Notes under the pieces: model-generated
What the model was told of the DNA's origin: nothing
Database searches by the model: none
The model's input: the letters and a program-made list of their open reading frames with translations, nothing else
Shown: one piece after another, positions 43,412-51,383 of the stretch
Layout of the letters: the number at the start of each line of letters is the position of its first letter
Position numbering within the stretch: position 1 is the first letter of the stretch
Position numbers and translations under genes: made by a program
From: Denitromonas ohlonensis
Lineage (GTDB): Bacteria; Pseudomonadota; Gammaproteobacteria; Burkholderiales; Rhodocyclaceae
DNA length: 64,000 nt
NCBI RefSeq assembly: GCF_007625205.1
Contig: NZ_VMNI01000006.1
Span: 1-64,000, forward strand
Reading direction: 5' to 3'

Positions 43412-43738
43412 TCAGGCCGCCGGCATCACCGTTACCGCACGGCCGCCCTGGTCGCTGGTCACCCGCGACAGCACGATATACAGCTCCTCGCCACCGCGCG
43501 TATCCACCCACTGCCCATTCTGCAGCCGAAAGTGAAAGCCGCCGCTGCGTGCCGCCAGCCAGATTTCCTGCGCGGCCACATGGCGATTGATCACCAGCTT
43601 GCTGTCATCGTCAAAGCTCACCTCGAGCACACCGCCCGGCTGCACCTCGACATCCAGCTCCGCGCCGCAGGCTTCCAGCGCGTATTCGATCTTTTCCAGT
43701 TCCCGCTCTGCCACGGCAACAAATGTCGATTCATCCAT
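43412..43738 (-). CDS. cyaY: Frataxin-like iron-binding protein CyaY
   Basis: A 108-residue frataxin that modulates iron-sulfur cluster assembly by IscS. The acidic N-terminal helix (ERELEKIEYALEACGAELD) and the beta-sheet segment VLEVSFDDDSKLVINRH, then EIWLAARSGGFHF, are the family hallmarks. It is transcribed opposite to lptM-lysA from the same 47-base gap. Confidence 0.95.
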   Translation of the reverse strand: MDESTFVAVAERELEKIEYALEACGAELDVEVQPGGVLEVSFDDDSKLVINRHVAAQEIWLAARSGGFHFRLQNGQWVDTRGGEELYIVLSRVTSDQGGRAVTVMPAA

Positions 43739-43785
43739 GCCTCACCCCCTTTCTGCTACGATTTTGCTTTTTTTCCGGCCCATCA

Positions 43786-43932
43786 ATGACGATCCGACGC
43801 GCCGTCCTGTTTTTCGCCCTGCCCTTCCTGCTGGCTGCCTGCGGCATCAAGGGCGATCTTTATATTCCGGAACGACCCGCTGCCAACGCTGCGGATAGTA
43901 CCAAACCCCAAGCCCCCCGCTCCGCACAATGA
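43786..43932 (+). CDS. lptM: LptM/YifL-like small lipoprotein
   Basis: 48 residues from the ATG at 43786. A type II signal with lipobox LAAC puts the lipidated Cys at residue 19, followed by the family signature GIKGDLYIPE. LptM assists maturation of the LptD/E LPS translocon. Its stop overlaps the lysA start by four bases (ATGA). The cyaY-lptM-lysA arrangement is highly conserved in proteobacteria. Confidence 0.9.
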   Translation: MTIRRAVLFFALPFLLAACGIKGDLYIPERPAANAADSTKPQAPRSAQ

Positions 43933-45188
43933 CCGCCTATCCCATGCCGACCCTCACGGGCGACGCCGCCCTGCAGGTCGAAGCCGTTCCGCTGACCGCC
44001 ATTGCCGAACAATTCGGCACGCCCACCTACGTATACTCCCGCGCGGCGCTGACAGAAGCCTTTCAAGCCTATCAGCACGCGCTGGCCGGTCGTCGGGCGA
44101 GCATCTGCTATGCCGTCAAGGCCAACTCCAACCTCGGCATCCTCAACGCCTTCGCCCGCCTCGGTGCGGGTTTCGACATCGTCTCGGGTGGTGAGCTGCA
44201 GCGCGTGATCGCTGCCGGCGGTGATGCTGCCAAGGTGGTGTTCTCGGGCGTGGGTAAAACCTCGGACGAAATGCGTCAGGCGCTGGACGCAGGCATTCGC
44301 TGCTTCAACGTCGAATCCGCAGCAGAGCTGGACCGGCTGGCCCATGTGGCCGCCGAGTGCGGCAAGGTCGCGCCGATCGCCTTCCGGGTCAATCCCGACG
44401 TCGACCCCAAGACCCACCCCTACATCTCCACCGGGCTGAAGAACAACAAGTTCGGAGTTGCCTTCGACGACGCCCTCGCGCTCTACCGCAAGGCCGCCAC
44501 GCTGCCGAGCATCGCCATCAAGGGCATCGCCTCGCACATCGGCTCGCAACTGCTCGACCCCGCCCCCGCCGGCGAAGCCGCCGAGCGCGTGCTCACGCTG
44601 GTCGAGCAACTGGCCGCCGAAGGCATCACCCTCGCGCACATCGATATCGGTGGCGGCATGGGCATTCGCTATTCCGACGAAACCCCGCCGGTCGCCGACG
44701 ACTACCTCGCCCCCGTACTCAAGGCACTGGCCGAGCGCAGCGAAGAAATCCTGCTCGAACCGGGCCGCTCACTGGTCGGCAACGCCGGCCTGCTGCTGAC
44801 CCGAATCGAATACCTCAAGCCGGGCCAGGAAAAGCACTTCGCCGTCGTCGACGCCGCCATGAACGACCTCGCCCGCCCCGCGCTCTACGACGCCTTCCAT
44901 GAAGTCGTGCCGGTCATCGCGCGCGACCTGCCCGCCCAGACTTACGATGTGGTCGGCCCCATCTGCGAAAGCGGCGACTTCCTCGCCCGCAACCGCGCAC
45001 TCAAAGTCGCCGACGGCGATCTGCTCGCCATTCTCTCGGCCGGCGCCTACGGCATGACCATGGCCAGCAACTACAACACCCGCGCCCGCGCGGCGGAAGT
45101 CATGGTCGACGGCAAGCAATGCCATCTCATCCGCGAACGCGAAAACATCGCCGACCTGTTTGCGCTGGAGCGGCGCCTGCCAGACTGA
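43929..45188 (+). CDS. lysA: Diaminopimelate decarboxylase
   Basis: A 419-residue PLP enzyme forming L-lysine from meso-diaminopimelate, the last step of lysine synthesis. The PLP-binding Lys64 is in YAVKANSN. The HIGSQ, GGGMGIRY and EPGRSLVGNAG segments and the CESGDFLARNR motif that supplies the second subunit's Cys are all present. It is coupled to lptM and followed by a terminator. Confidence 0.97.
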   Translation: MTAYPMPTLTGDAALQVEAVPLTAIAEQFGTPTYVYSRAALTEAFQAYQHALAGRRASICYAVKANSNLGILNAFARLGAGFDIVSGGELQRVIAAGGDAAKVVFSGVGKTSDEMRQALDAGIRCFNVESAAELDRLAHVAAECGKVAPIAFRVNPDVDPKTHPYISTGLKNNKFGVAFDDALALYRKAATLPSIAIKGIASHIGSQLLDPAPAGEAAERVLTLVEQLAAEGITLAHIDIGGGMGIRYSDETPPVADDYLAPVLKALAERSEEILLEPGRSLVGNAGLLLTRIEYLKPGQEKHFAVVDAAMNDLARPALYDAFHEVVPVIARDLPAQTYDVVGPICESGDFLARNRALKVADGDLLAILSAGAYGMTMASNYNTRARAAEVMVDGKQCHLIRERENIADLFALERRLPD

Positions 45189-45214
45189 AACCACACCGAC
45201 GTGCAGCAACGCGT

Positions 45215-45255
45215 AAAAAGGGCGCTGAATCGTAGAGATTCAGCGCCCTTTTGCC
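45215..45255. terminator. Bidirectional terminator after lysA
   Basis: AAAAGGGCGCTGAAT pairs with ATTCAGCGCCCTTTT around CGTAGAG. The A- and T-runs flank both sides, so it also serves the convergent PEP-CTERM gene. Confidence 0.9.
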
Positions 45256-45278
45256 ATGCATTGAAACCGCGTCAGATG

Positions 45279-46031
45279 CTAGCCCACGTGCTTGCGACGT
45301 CGCGCCACCGCAGAGACCACCCCCAAGCCAGCAAGCAGCATGGCGTAGGTCTCGGGCTCCGGCACCGGCGCCATCACCGTGAACGCCGTTAGATTGGGCG
45401 CCATCAGCGACACATCGCCGCTCGACAGTTTGGCCCACTGCGACGGATCGCCGACGCTCTCCGCATAGCCACCAAAGCCACCGGCGCTGCTGCGGTCACC
45501 GGTGTATTCCGCAAACTTGACCGTCCCGCCAAGCGCAATCGCCTTCGCCTCAAGGCCCGACCCAGCAATCTCACTGGCAAAGCTTGTGCCATAGCCCAGC
45601 GCCGCCAGAGGCAGCACCCCGCCAACACCGTCGTCGCGATACAGCATCACGCTCTCGTTGGTTTGCGCCAGCGAAAAGCTCCCACTTCGCGACACCGTGC
45701 CATGCGACACCGCCACATTGGCGGCCGAGTCCACCGCCGAAAAACGCACCACACTGCCGGCCGATAGCGCACTCGACAAGGTCCAGCTGAGCACGCCCTC
45801 ACCCGAATCAAACGCCCCACCAGCCCCCACCGTCAAACCGTTCCAGCTTTTGTCGGTCACAAACAGTTGCGTACCGGCGATCAGATCAACAAATGATGCA
45901 AGGGCAAAGCCATCTTCACTCGCGTTGATCGCCACAAACGACAGATCACCCACGCCAGGCACCGCAGCAGACGCCGGAATGGCAACCATCGACAGCCCGA
46001 CCGAAAACGCCATCAAATATCCGTTTTTCAT
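45279..46031 (-). CDS. PEP-CTERM sorting-signal protein
   Basis: A 250-residue exported protein. The signal peptide ends at about residue 22 (AIPASA). The C-terminus is a textbook PEP-CTERM: VPEPETYAMLLAGLGVVS, then ARRRK, i.e. the PEP motif, a membrane helix and a basic tail. The exosortase gene at the right edge of this window is the probable processing enzyme. The middle is Ser/Gly/Ala-rich with predicted beta strands (DLSFVAINASEDGFALASFVDL) and recalls lamin-tail-like extracellular beta domains, though I cannot assign it. Probably secreted into or anchored by exopolysaccharide. Confidence 0.9.
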   Translation of the reverse strand: MKNGYLMAFSVGLSMVAIPASAAVPGVGDLSFVAINASEDGFALASFVDLIAGTQLFVTDKSWNGLTVGAGGAFDSGEGVLSWTLSSALSAGSVVRFSAVDSAANVAVSHGTVSRSGSFSLAQTNESVMLYRDDGVGGVLPLAALGYGTSFASEIAGSGLEAKAIALGGTVKFAEYTGDRSSAGGFGGYAESVGDPSQWAKLSSGDVSLMAPNLTAFTVMAPVPEPETYAMLLAGLGVVSAVARRRKHVG

Positions 46032-46322
46032 TATTTTTTTGACCTCTAATCATGTGGAGGCCAAACCTTACAGCAACGCACATGTCATATGCAAATGGAT
46101 TTTTCGTTGCGCCCGACTCGGCGCCGTCGCGCTCTGGGCAAAGCGGTGGTCATGTCAGCGTCGTAGGGTGGTTTGCTTTGATGCCCCCCAAACGGGCGGT
46201 GCCGCGCAGGACGGCGCCGGTCGGTTGGATTGCTTGCCAGGTGGTGATCGGTGGTGGACGTGCCCGATGCGGATGATCTGGGCTCGAGTCGGTCGTTGCT
46301 GGTGGGCGGCGAGCCGCCCAGC
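46032..46322. other. Spacer between PEP-CTERM gene and rml-side hypothetical gene
   Basis: The first 120 bases upstream of the PEP-CTERM gene are A+T-richer and should hold its promoter. The rest is taken up by a degenerate palindrome (46162-46327). No gene is seen. Confidence 0.5.
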
Positions 46323-46327
46323 CTACG
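46162..46327. repeat. Degenerate palindromic repeat A
   Basis: Starts CGTAGGGTGG and ends with TGGGCGGCGAGCCGCCCA then GCCTACG. The right arm contains its own perfect GGGCGGC/GCCGCCC hairpin. It shares ends and the TGGGCGGC core with the repeats at 50458-50564 and 51238-51354. It overlaps the stop codon of the neighbouring hypothetical gene. Confidence 0.65.
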
Positions 46328-46682
46328 TGGCGGGGGGTGTATCCGGCGTTTCGGCGCGGGCGATGTCGCTGAGTTGGAGGAGCGCGTGGCCGAAGGCTTT
46401 CCAAGCGTGGCCGCCGTGGGAGTGGATGCCGATGGTGGCGCTTTCGGCCATGGTTTTGAGCATCAGCACGCCCAAGGCGAACAGTTCGCCCTTGGCTTTG
46501 AGCCGGGGGTTGGGGTCGCGCACCAAGGCTTCGATGTGTTTCGGTGTGCAGCTCAGGGCTTCGCGTGCGAGGGCCATCATTTGGGCCTCGTCGTCCCAGT
46601 CGAGGCCAAGCACCAAGCCGCGCACCACCATTTCGCGATCAAGCGCGGTGGCGTCTCTTTGATAGTTTTCAAATCCGCTCAT
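46323..46682 (-). CDS. Hypothetical protein next to the rml operon
   Basis: A 119-residue soluble protein starting MSGFENYQRDATALD at 46682; the open frame continues upstream through a palindrome and is not used. It looks mostly helical with the central piece EALSCTPKHIEALVRDPN and an Ala/Leu-rich end. It has no signal peptide or membrane segment. I do not recognise the family. It lies downstream of rmlD with a palindromic repeat at each end (46162-46327 and 46705-46790), so its linkage to rhamnose synthesis may be accidental. Confidence 0.65.
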   Translation of the reverse strand: MSGFENYQRDATALDREMVVRGLVLGLDWDDEAQMMALAREALSCTPKHIEALVRDPNPRLKAKGELFALGVLMLKTMAESATIGIHSHGGHAWKAFGHALLQLSDIARAETPDTPPAT

Positions 46683-46704
46683 CGGGATCCGGTTTTTCGA
46701 CAAA

Positions 46705-46790
46705 CGTCGGGCGGATAAGCCGCAGGCGCATCCACCGTGGTGCGGCTTCGTTGCGATGGCGGCGGATGCGCTTCGCTTATCCGCCCGACG
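46705..46790. repeat. Palindromic repeat E
   Basis: CGTCGGGCGGATAAGC at the left end matches the reverse complement of GCTTATCCGCCCGACG at the right end; GCGCATCC/GGATGCGC extend the arms. An extra half-copy (CCGCCCGACGCG) lies at 46851-46862, just beyond the rmlD stop. Confidence 0.85.
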
Positions 46791-46863
46791 CGGTGCCAAC
46801 ATCGGGGTTTTGGCGCGATCGGCAATCGCCGATCGATGCGCACCCGGGTCCGCCCGACGCGAT

Positions 46864-47760
46864 TCATGGGGCGATCCGCTCTTCGAGGCAACGTAGCAGC
46901 GCGTCGCGCCAGTGGGGCATAACGATGCGGGTTTCTTCCGCGAGCCGCGCGCTGTCGAGCCGCGAGTTGTGGGGTCGCGCGGCGGGCGTTGGGTAGGCGC
47001 TGGTGGGGATGGATTCGATCTCGCGCAGCTTCCACGGGTGATCGGGCCAGCGCTGCACGGCGAGGCGGTGGATCTCTTCGGCAAAGCCGTGCCAGGTCGT
47101 CTCGCCGGCGGCGCTGAGGTTGAAAGTGCGCTGCACCGGATCGCCTGCGGCGGTCGCCGTTTGCGCCCAGCAGATCAGCCCGGCGGTGGCGTCGGCGATG
47201 TTGCGGGCCCAGGTGGGGGCACCGTGCTGGTCTCCCACCACACGCAGGGCTTCGCGCTCGGCGAACAGGCGCAGCATGGTGGCGACAAAGTTTTGCCCGC
47301 GCGCGGCGTACACCCAGGTGGTGCGCAGGATCAGGTGATCGCAGCCGGAGGCGGCAATCGCCGCCTCGCCGGCCAATTTGCTGGCGCCATAGACATTGAG
47401 CGGCGCGGTGGCATCGGTTTCGGTATAGGGCGTGGCCTGGCGGCCATCGAACACATAATCGGTGGAGTAATGCACCAGCAGCGCGCCCAATTCGCGAGCG
47501 GTATCAGCCAACGCCCCAACCGCTTCGGCGTTGATGCGGTGGGCCAGCTCGGACTCGCTCTCGGCCTTGTCCACCGCGGTGTAAGCCGCGGCATTCACGA
47601 TCACGTCCGGCGCGTAGCCCGCCACCACGGCGGCGGCCGCTTGCGGGTCGGACAGATCGCAGGCGGCGCGGTCGAGCGCCACCACTTCGCCCAGCGGCAT
47701 CAGGCTGCGCGCCAGCTCCCAGCCCACTTGCCCGGTCGCGCCGGTGACGAGCAGCTTCAT
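46864..47760 (-). CDS. rfbD: dTDP-4-dehydrorhamnose reductase
   Basis: 298 residues from the ATG at 47760 (MKLLVTGATGQVG). An extended SDR with the NADPH-binding GATGQVG at 7-13, the catalytic Thr100 (YSTDYVFDG) and Tyr124-x3-Lys128 (YGASK). It reduces dTDP-4-dehydro-L-rhamnose to dTDP-L-rhamnose. Its start overlaps the rfbC stop by four bases. Last step of the rfbBACD operon; the sugar would be used by the glycosyltransferases at 53-59 kb. Confidence 0.95.
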   Translation of the reverse strand: MKLLVTGATGQVGWELARSLMPLGEVVALDRAACDLSDPQAAAAVVAGYAPDVIVNAAAYTAVDKAESESELAHRINAEAVGALADTARELGALLVHYSTDYVFDGRQATPYTETDATAPLNVYGASKLAGEAAIAASGCDHLILRTTWVYAARGQNFVATMLRLFAEREALRVVGDQHGAPTWARNIADATAGLICWAQTATAAGDPVQRTFNLSAAGETTWHGFAEEIHRLAVQRWPDHPWKLREIESIPTSAYPTPAARPHNSRLDSARLAEETRIVMPHWRDALLRCLEERIAP

Positions 47761-48302
47761 GCGAACACCTCGGCATCCTTGAGCAACACCCCGGCCTTGT
47801 CCTTGCCCGAGAGCAGCGGTTCGCCGGGCAGCGGCCAGTCGATGCCGATGGCAGGGTCGTTCCACAACACGCTACGCTCATGTTCGGGCGCGTAGTAGTC
47901 GGTGGTTTTGTAGAGGAAGTCGGCGCTGTCCGACAGCACCAGAAAGCCGTGCGCAAAACCCGGTGGCACCCACAGCTGGCGGTTGTTGTCCTCGCTCAGC
48001 TCCACCCCCACCCAGCGGCCGAAGTTGGGCGAGCTGCGGCGCACATCCACGGCCACATCAAACACCGCGCCGCGCACCACGCGCACCAGCTTTCCTTGCG
48101 CCTGCTTGATTTGATAGTGCAGGCCGCGCAACACGCCCTGCGCGCTGCGCGAGTGGTTGTCCTGCACAAAGGGCAGGTCCACGCCGGTGGCCTCGGCAAA
48201 GGCTTTGGCGTTAAAGCTTTCGAGAAAGAATCCGCGCGCATCGCCGAACACTTTGGGCTCGATGATCATCACTTCGGGCAAATCGGTGGCGGTCACTTGC
48301 AT
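47757..48302 (-). CDS. rfbC: dTDP-4-dehydrorhamnose 3,5-epimerase
   Basis: 181 residues from the ATG at 48302 ([12 protein letters not shown]). A cupin-fold epimerase with the catalytic His62 in LRGLHYQ and the Tyr in FLYKTTDYY. Other hallmarks: RGFFLESFN and VPPGFAHGFLVLS. It epimerises C3 and C5 of dTDP-4-keto-6-deoxyglucose. It overlaps rfbA by one base (TGATG) and rfbD by four. Confidence 0.96.
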   Translation of the reverse strand: MQVTATDLPEVMIIEPKVFGDARGFFLESFNAKAFAEATGVDLPFVQDNHSRSAQGVLRGLHYQIKQAQGKLVRVVRGAVFDVAVDVRRSSPNFGRWVGVELSEDNNRQLWVPPGFAHGFLVLSDSADFLYKTTDYYAPEHERSVLWNDPAIGIDWPLPGEPLLSGKDKAGVLLKDAEVFA

Positions 48303-49195
48303 CAGAACACCCGGTCTTCGAGCAGTCGCTTGAGGTACTGACCGTAGCCGTTCTTGGATAGCGGCGTGGCCAGTTCGGCGAGCTGTTCGCCGGTGATCCA
48401 GCCTTTGCGCCAAGCGATTTCCTCCGGACAACCCACCTTGAGGCCTTGCCGTTTTTCCAGCGTCTGGATGAACATGCCGGCTTCGAGCAGGCTCTCGTGG
48501 GTGCCGGTGTCCAGCCAGGCGTGGCCACGGCCCATCACCTGCACGTCGAGTGCGCCCCAGTCGAGGTATTGGCGGTTCACATCGGTAATTTCCAGCTCGC
48601 CACGCGGGCTGGGCTTGAGATTGCGGGCTACGTCGACCACGCGTTCGTCGTAGAAGTACAGACCGGTGACGGCGTAGCGGCTCTTGGGCTTGGCGGGCTT
48701 TTCTTCCAGGCTCACCGCGCGACCTTCGGCGTCGAACTCGACCACGCCGTAGCGCTCCGGGTCGAGCACCGGGTAGGCAAACACGCTGGCGCCGGCGGCG
48801 TTGGTGCTGGCCGAGGCCAGGCCCTTGGCAAAATCGTGGCCGTAGAACAGGTTGTCGCCCAGCACCAGCGCGCTCGGCCCGCCGTCGATAAAGTCGGCAC
48901 CAATGATGAATGCCTGCGCCAGCCCGTCGGGGCTTGCCTGCACGGCGTATTGCAGGTTCAGGCCCCAGCGCGCGCCGTCGCCCAGCAACTGCTCGAAGCG
49001 CGGCGTGTCCTGCGGGGTGGAGATGATCAGGATGTCGCGAATGCCCGCCAGCATCAGCGTGCTCAGCGGGTAGTAGATCATCGGCTTGTCGTACACCGGC
49101 AGCAGTTGCTTGGAGACGGCCAGCGTGGCCGGGTGCAGCCGGGTGCCCGAGCCACCGGCCAGGATGATGCCCTTGCGGGCGCGGGTATTGCTCAT
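48302..49195 (-). CDS. rfbA: Glucose-1-phosphate thymidylyltransferase
   Basis: A 297-residue RmlA, making dTDP-glucose from dTTP and glucose-1-phosphate. The nucleotide-binding [11 protein letters not shown] is at 12-22, followed by [16 protein letters not shown] and [10 protein letters not shown]. Length is normal for the 290-residue class. It is separated from rfbB by 111 bases containing a palindrome. Confidence 0.96.
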   Translation of the reverse strand: MSNTRARKGIILAGGSGTRLHPATLAVSKQLLPVYDKPMIYYPLSTLMLAGIRDILIISTPQDTPRFEQLLGDGARWGLNLQYAVQASPDGLAQAFIIGADFIDGGPSALVLGDNLFYGHDFAKGLASASTNAAGASVFAYPVLDPERYGVVEFDAEGRAVSLEEKPAKPKSRYAVTGLYFYDERVVDVARNLKPSPRGELEITDVNRQYLDWGALDVQVMGRGHAWLDTGTHESLLEAGMFIQTLEKRQGLKVGCPEEIAWRKGWITGEQLAELATPLSKNGYGQYLKRLLEDRVF

Positions 49196-49227
49196 GTCGA
49201 GCTCCTGCGATTGGATGTGTCTTTGCT

Positions 49228-49304
49228 GCGTTGCTGACCGGATGAATCCGGCCCTGCGGTGAATCGGTCGTGCGGTCGTAGGGCCGGATTCATCCGGCCA
49301 ACGC
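49228..49304. repeat. Palindromic repeat D between rfbB and rfbA
   Basis: GACCGGATGAATCCGGCCC in the left arm is mirrored by GGGCCGGATTCATCCGGCC in the right arm, with a 20-base loop. Each arm itself contains CCGGAT/ATCCGG. It sits inside the rfb operon and could form a strong mRNA hairpin. Confidence 0.85.
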
Positions 49305-49306
49305 CC

Positions 49307-50365
49307 TCAACGCACCGCGTAATTGGTTGCCACCCACTCCCGGTAGGCGCCACTTTGCACGTTGGCGATCCAGGTGGGGTTGTCGAGATACCACTGCACC
49401 GTCTTGCGAATGCCGGTCTCAAAGCTTTCGGCCGGCCGCCAGCCGAGTTCGCGTTCGATCTTGCGCGCGTCAATCGCATAGCGGCGGTCATGGCCGGGGC
49501 GGTCGGTCACATAGGTGAGCAGGCGCTCATACGGGCCGGCCTCGGACGGGCGCAGCTCGTCGAGAATGGCGCAGATGGTCTTGACGATGGTGATGTTGGG
49601 CATCTCGTTCCAGCCGCCCACGTTGTAAGTCTCGCCCAGGCGGCCATTGGCCAGCACGGTTCGGATCGCACTGCAGTGGTCGGTCACATACAGCCAGTCG
49701 CGCACATTCATGCCGTCGCCGTAGATCGGCAGCGCCTTGCCGGCCAGCGCATTGACGATCATCAGCGGGATCAGCTTCTCGGGGAATTGATACGGCCCGT
49801 AGTTGTTCGAGCAGTTGGTGGTCACCACCGGCAGGCCGTAGGTGTGATGCCAGGCGCGCACCAGGTGGTCGCTGGCCGCCTTGCTCGCCGAGTAGGGGCT
49901 GTTGGGCTCGTAGCCGTGGGTTTCGGTAAAGGCCGCTGCGTCGGGCGCCAGCGAACCGTAGACCTCGTCGGTGCTCACATGCAAAAAGCGGAAGCCCGCC
50001 TTGGCCGGCTCGGCCATGTCACCCCAGTAGGCACGCGCGGCTTCGAGCAGGGTGAAGGTACCCTCCACATTGGTGCGCATGAACTCGCCCGGGCCATGGA
50101 TGGAGCGGTCCACATGGCTCTCCGCCGCAAAATGCACGATCGCCCGCGGGCGGTGTTCGTGCAGCAGGGCGTCGACCAGCGCGCGGTCGCAGATGTCGCC
50201 CTGCACGAACACATGGCGCGCGTCGCCCTGCAGCGACTTGAGGGTTTCGAGGTTGCCCGCGTAGGTGAGCTTGTCGAGGTTCACCACCGGCTCGCCGCTA
50301 TTTGCCAGCCAGTCGAGCACAAAATTTGCACCGATAAAGCCGGCGCCGCCTGTTACGAGAATCAC
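49307..50365 (-). CDS. rfbB: dTDP-glucose 4,6-dehydratase
   Basis: 352 residues from the GTG at 50365 (reads [15 protein letters not shown]), chosen because GGGGAG stands eight bases upstream; an in-frame GTG three codons earlier is possible. The NAD-binding GGAGFIG is near 5-12. The catalytic region has STDEVYG and YSASK. It dehydrates dTDP-glucose to the 4-keto-6-deoxy sugar, the first committed step toward dTDP-rhamnose. Confidence 0.96.
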   Translation of the reverse strand: MILVTGGAGFIGANFVLDWLANSGEPVVNLDKLTYAGNLETLKSLQGDARHVFVQGDICDRALVDALLHEHRPRAIVHFAAESHVDRSIHGPGEFMRTNVEGTFTLLEAARAYWGDMAEPAKAGFRFLHVSTDEVYGSLAPDAAAFTETHGYEPNSPYSASKAASDHLVRAWHHTYGLPVVTTNCSNNYGPYQFPEKLIPLMIVNALAGKALPIYGDGMNVRDWLYVTDHCSAIRTVLANGRLGETYNVGGWNEMPNITIVKTICAILDELRPSEAGPYERLLTYVTDRPGHDRRYAIDARKIERELGWRPAESFETGIRKTVQWYLDNPTWIANVQSGAYREWVATNYAVR

Positions 50366-50457
50366 GCGTTTCACTCCCCTGCCTGCACCGCCATGTGGGC
50401 GCAACTAAATTTCAAATTTGGCCGTAGTTTACCGGACCACGGCGTCATGCCGATGAT

Positions 50458-50564
50458 CGTAGGGTGGTCAGCTTTGCTGCCCGCCAACAACCGTCCGAAG
50501 CACCCTCAACCCCCTGCCGGCCCTTCAACCACCGAGGGTGGGCAGCAATGCTGACCACCCTACG
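50458..50564. repeat. Palindromic repeat B
   Basis: CGTAGGGTGGTCAGC and GCTGCCC on the left are exactly mirrored by GGGCAGC and GCTGACCACCCTACG on the right. An inner CACCCTC/GAGGGTG pair lies at 50501 and 50534. It is the best-preserved member of the family seen at 46162 and 51238. Confidence 0.9.
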
Positions 50565-50609
50565 AACCCCTTGTCGCGAGCCCGTTGTCCAAACGCCCAA
50601 AGCTGCGTA

Positions 50610-50620
50610 AGGTAATACCT
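50610..50620. promoter_or_regulatory. Possible autoregulatory operator of the toxin-antitoxin pair
   Basis: AGGTAATACCT is an 11-base palindrome with a single central base, 28 bases before the antitoxin start. Ribbon-helix-helix antitoxins typically bind such short inverted repeats over their own promoter. Confidence 0.4.
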
Positions 50621-50647
50621 GACACTACCCGCCCACAGGAGGCGACC

Positions 50648-50938
50648 ATGCCCAGCGCTTCAACTCGCCCCGTCGCGATCAAGATCGACGACGCAACCCG
50701 AGACCGCGTCAAACGTCTGGCCGAGGCCCGACACCGCACGCCGCACTGGCTGATGCGCCAAGCCATCGAGGAATATGTCGATCGCGAGGAAAAACGCGAG
50801 GCGTTCCGGCAAGACACGCTCAAGGCCTGGAACGAATACCAGGAAACGGGCCTCCATGGCACCGCCGACGAGGTTGAAGCCTGGCTTGCCAGCTGGGGCA
50901 CCGACGACGAAAGCCCGGCCCCCGAATGGCACAAATAA
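50648..50938 (+). CDS. Ribbon-helix-helix (CopG-type) antitoxin
   Basis: A 96-residue protein starting MPSASTRPVAIKIDD at 50648 after AGGAGG. The N-terminal 45 residues form an RHH DNA-binding domain (PVAIKIDDATRDRVKRLAEA, then RTPHWLMRQAIEEYVDREE). The acidic C-terminal part (about 60-96, DEVEAWLASWGTDDE) should bind and neutralise the toxin. It overlaps the downstream toxin gene by 13 bases, the usual antitoxin-first arrangement. Confidence 0.9.
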   Translation: MPSASTRPVAIKIDDATRDRVKRLAEARHRTPHWLMRQAIEEYVDREEKREAFRQDTLKAWNEYQETGLHGTADEVEAWLASWGTDDESPAPEWHK

Positions 50939-51216
50939 GGTACGCACCGGCCGCCCTCCGCGACCTGCAACGCCTGCGCGAATTTCTGCGCCCCAAAAAC
51001 CCCCTCGCCGCACAAAGAGCCGCGCAAGCCATTCTGGATGCGATGCGCGTGCTGGCTCGCCAGCCGCACATCGGCCGCCCGGTTGACGACCTGCCCGAAG
51101 CCTACCGAGAATGGCTCATCGACTTCGGCGACAGCGGCTACGTCGCGCGGTATCGGTTCGATGGCGACACCGTCGTCATCCTGGCCTTGCGACATCAAAA
51201 AGAAGTTGGCTACTGA
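50926..51216 (+). CDS. ParE/RelE-family toxin
   Basis: A 96-residue toxin of the ParE/RelE superfamily. Typical segments are IRYAPAALRDLQRLREFL at the start, then RPVDDLPEAYREWLIDFG and YVARYRFDGDTVVILALRHQKE at the end. The shape of the C-terminal RHQKE favours ParE-like (gyrase-targeting) over RelE, but this is not certain. The pair is bracketed by palindromic repeats B and C. Confidence 0.9.
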   Translation: MAQIRYAPAALRDLQRLREFLRPKNPLAAQRAAQAILDAMRVLARQPHIGRPVDDLPEAYREWLIDFGDSGYVARYRFDGDTVVILALRHQKEVGY

Positions 51217-51237
51217 GCCCATAAACCACGCCTCCTG

Positions 51238-51354
51238 TCCTCAACCATCTGCCGGCGCATCGAACCGCCGATGGTGGGCTGCGGAGCTGACCACCCTACA
51301 AAACCGCTTCGTCGCGTGACGGACCGTCGTCGGGTGGGCGGCTTGCCGCCCACC
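51238..51354. repeat. Palindromic repeat C (right flank of toxin-antitoxin pair)
   Basis: 51238-51300 repeats the right part of element B: CTCAACC..CTGCCGG, GGTGGGC, then GCTGACCACCCTAC. Next, GGTGGGCGGC at 51333-51342 and GCCGCCCACC at 51345-51354 form a perfect ten-base stem with a TT loop, the same core as in element A. Confidence 0.8.
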
Positions 51355-51383
51355 AAACACCGCATCAGAACCGGCAACACCCA

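Larger units (their letters stand above)
50366..50647. other. Spacer between rfbB and the toxin-antitoxin pair
   Basis: Holds the probable rfb promoter near 50400-50440 (A+T-richer), palindrome B (50458-50564) and the putative operator of the toxin-antitoxin pair (50610-50620). No gene is seen. Confidence 0.5.
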
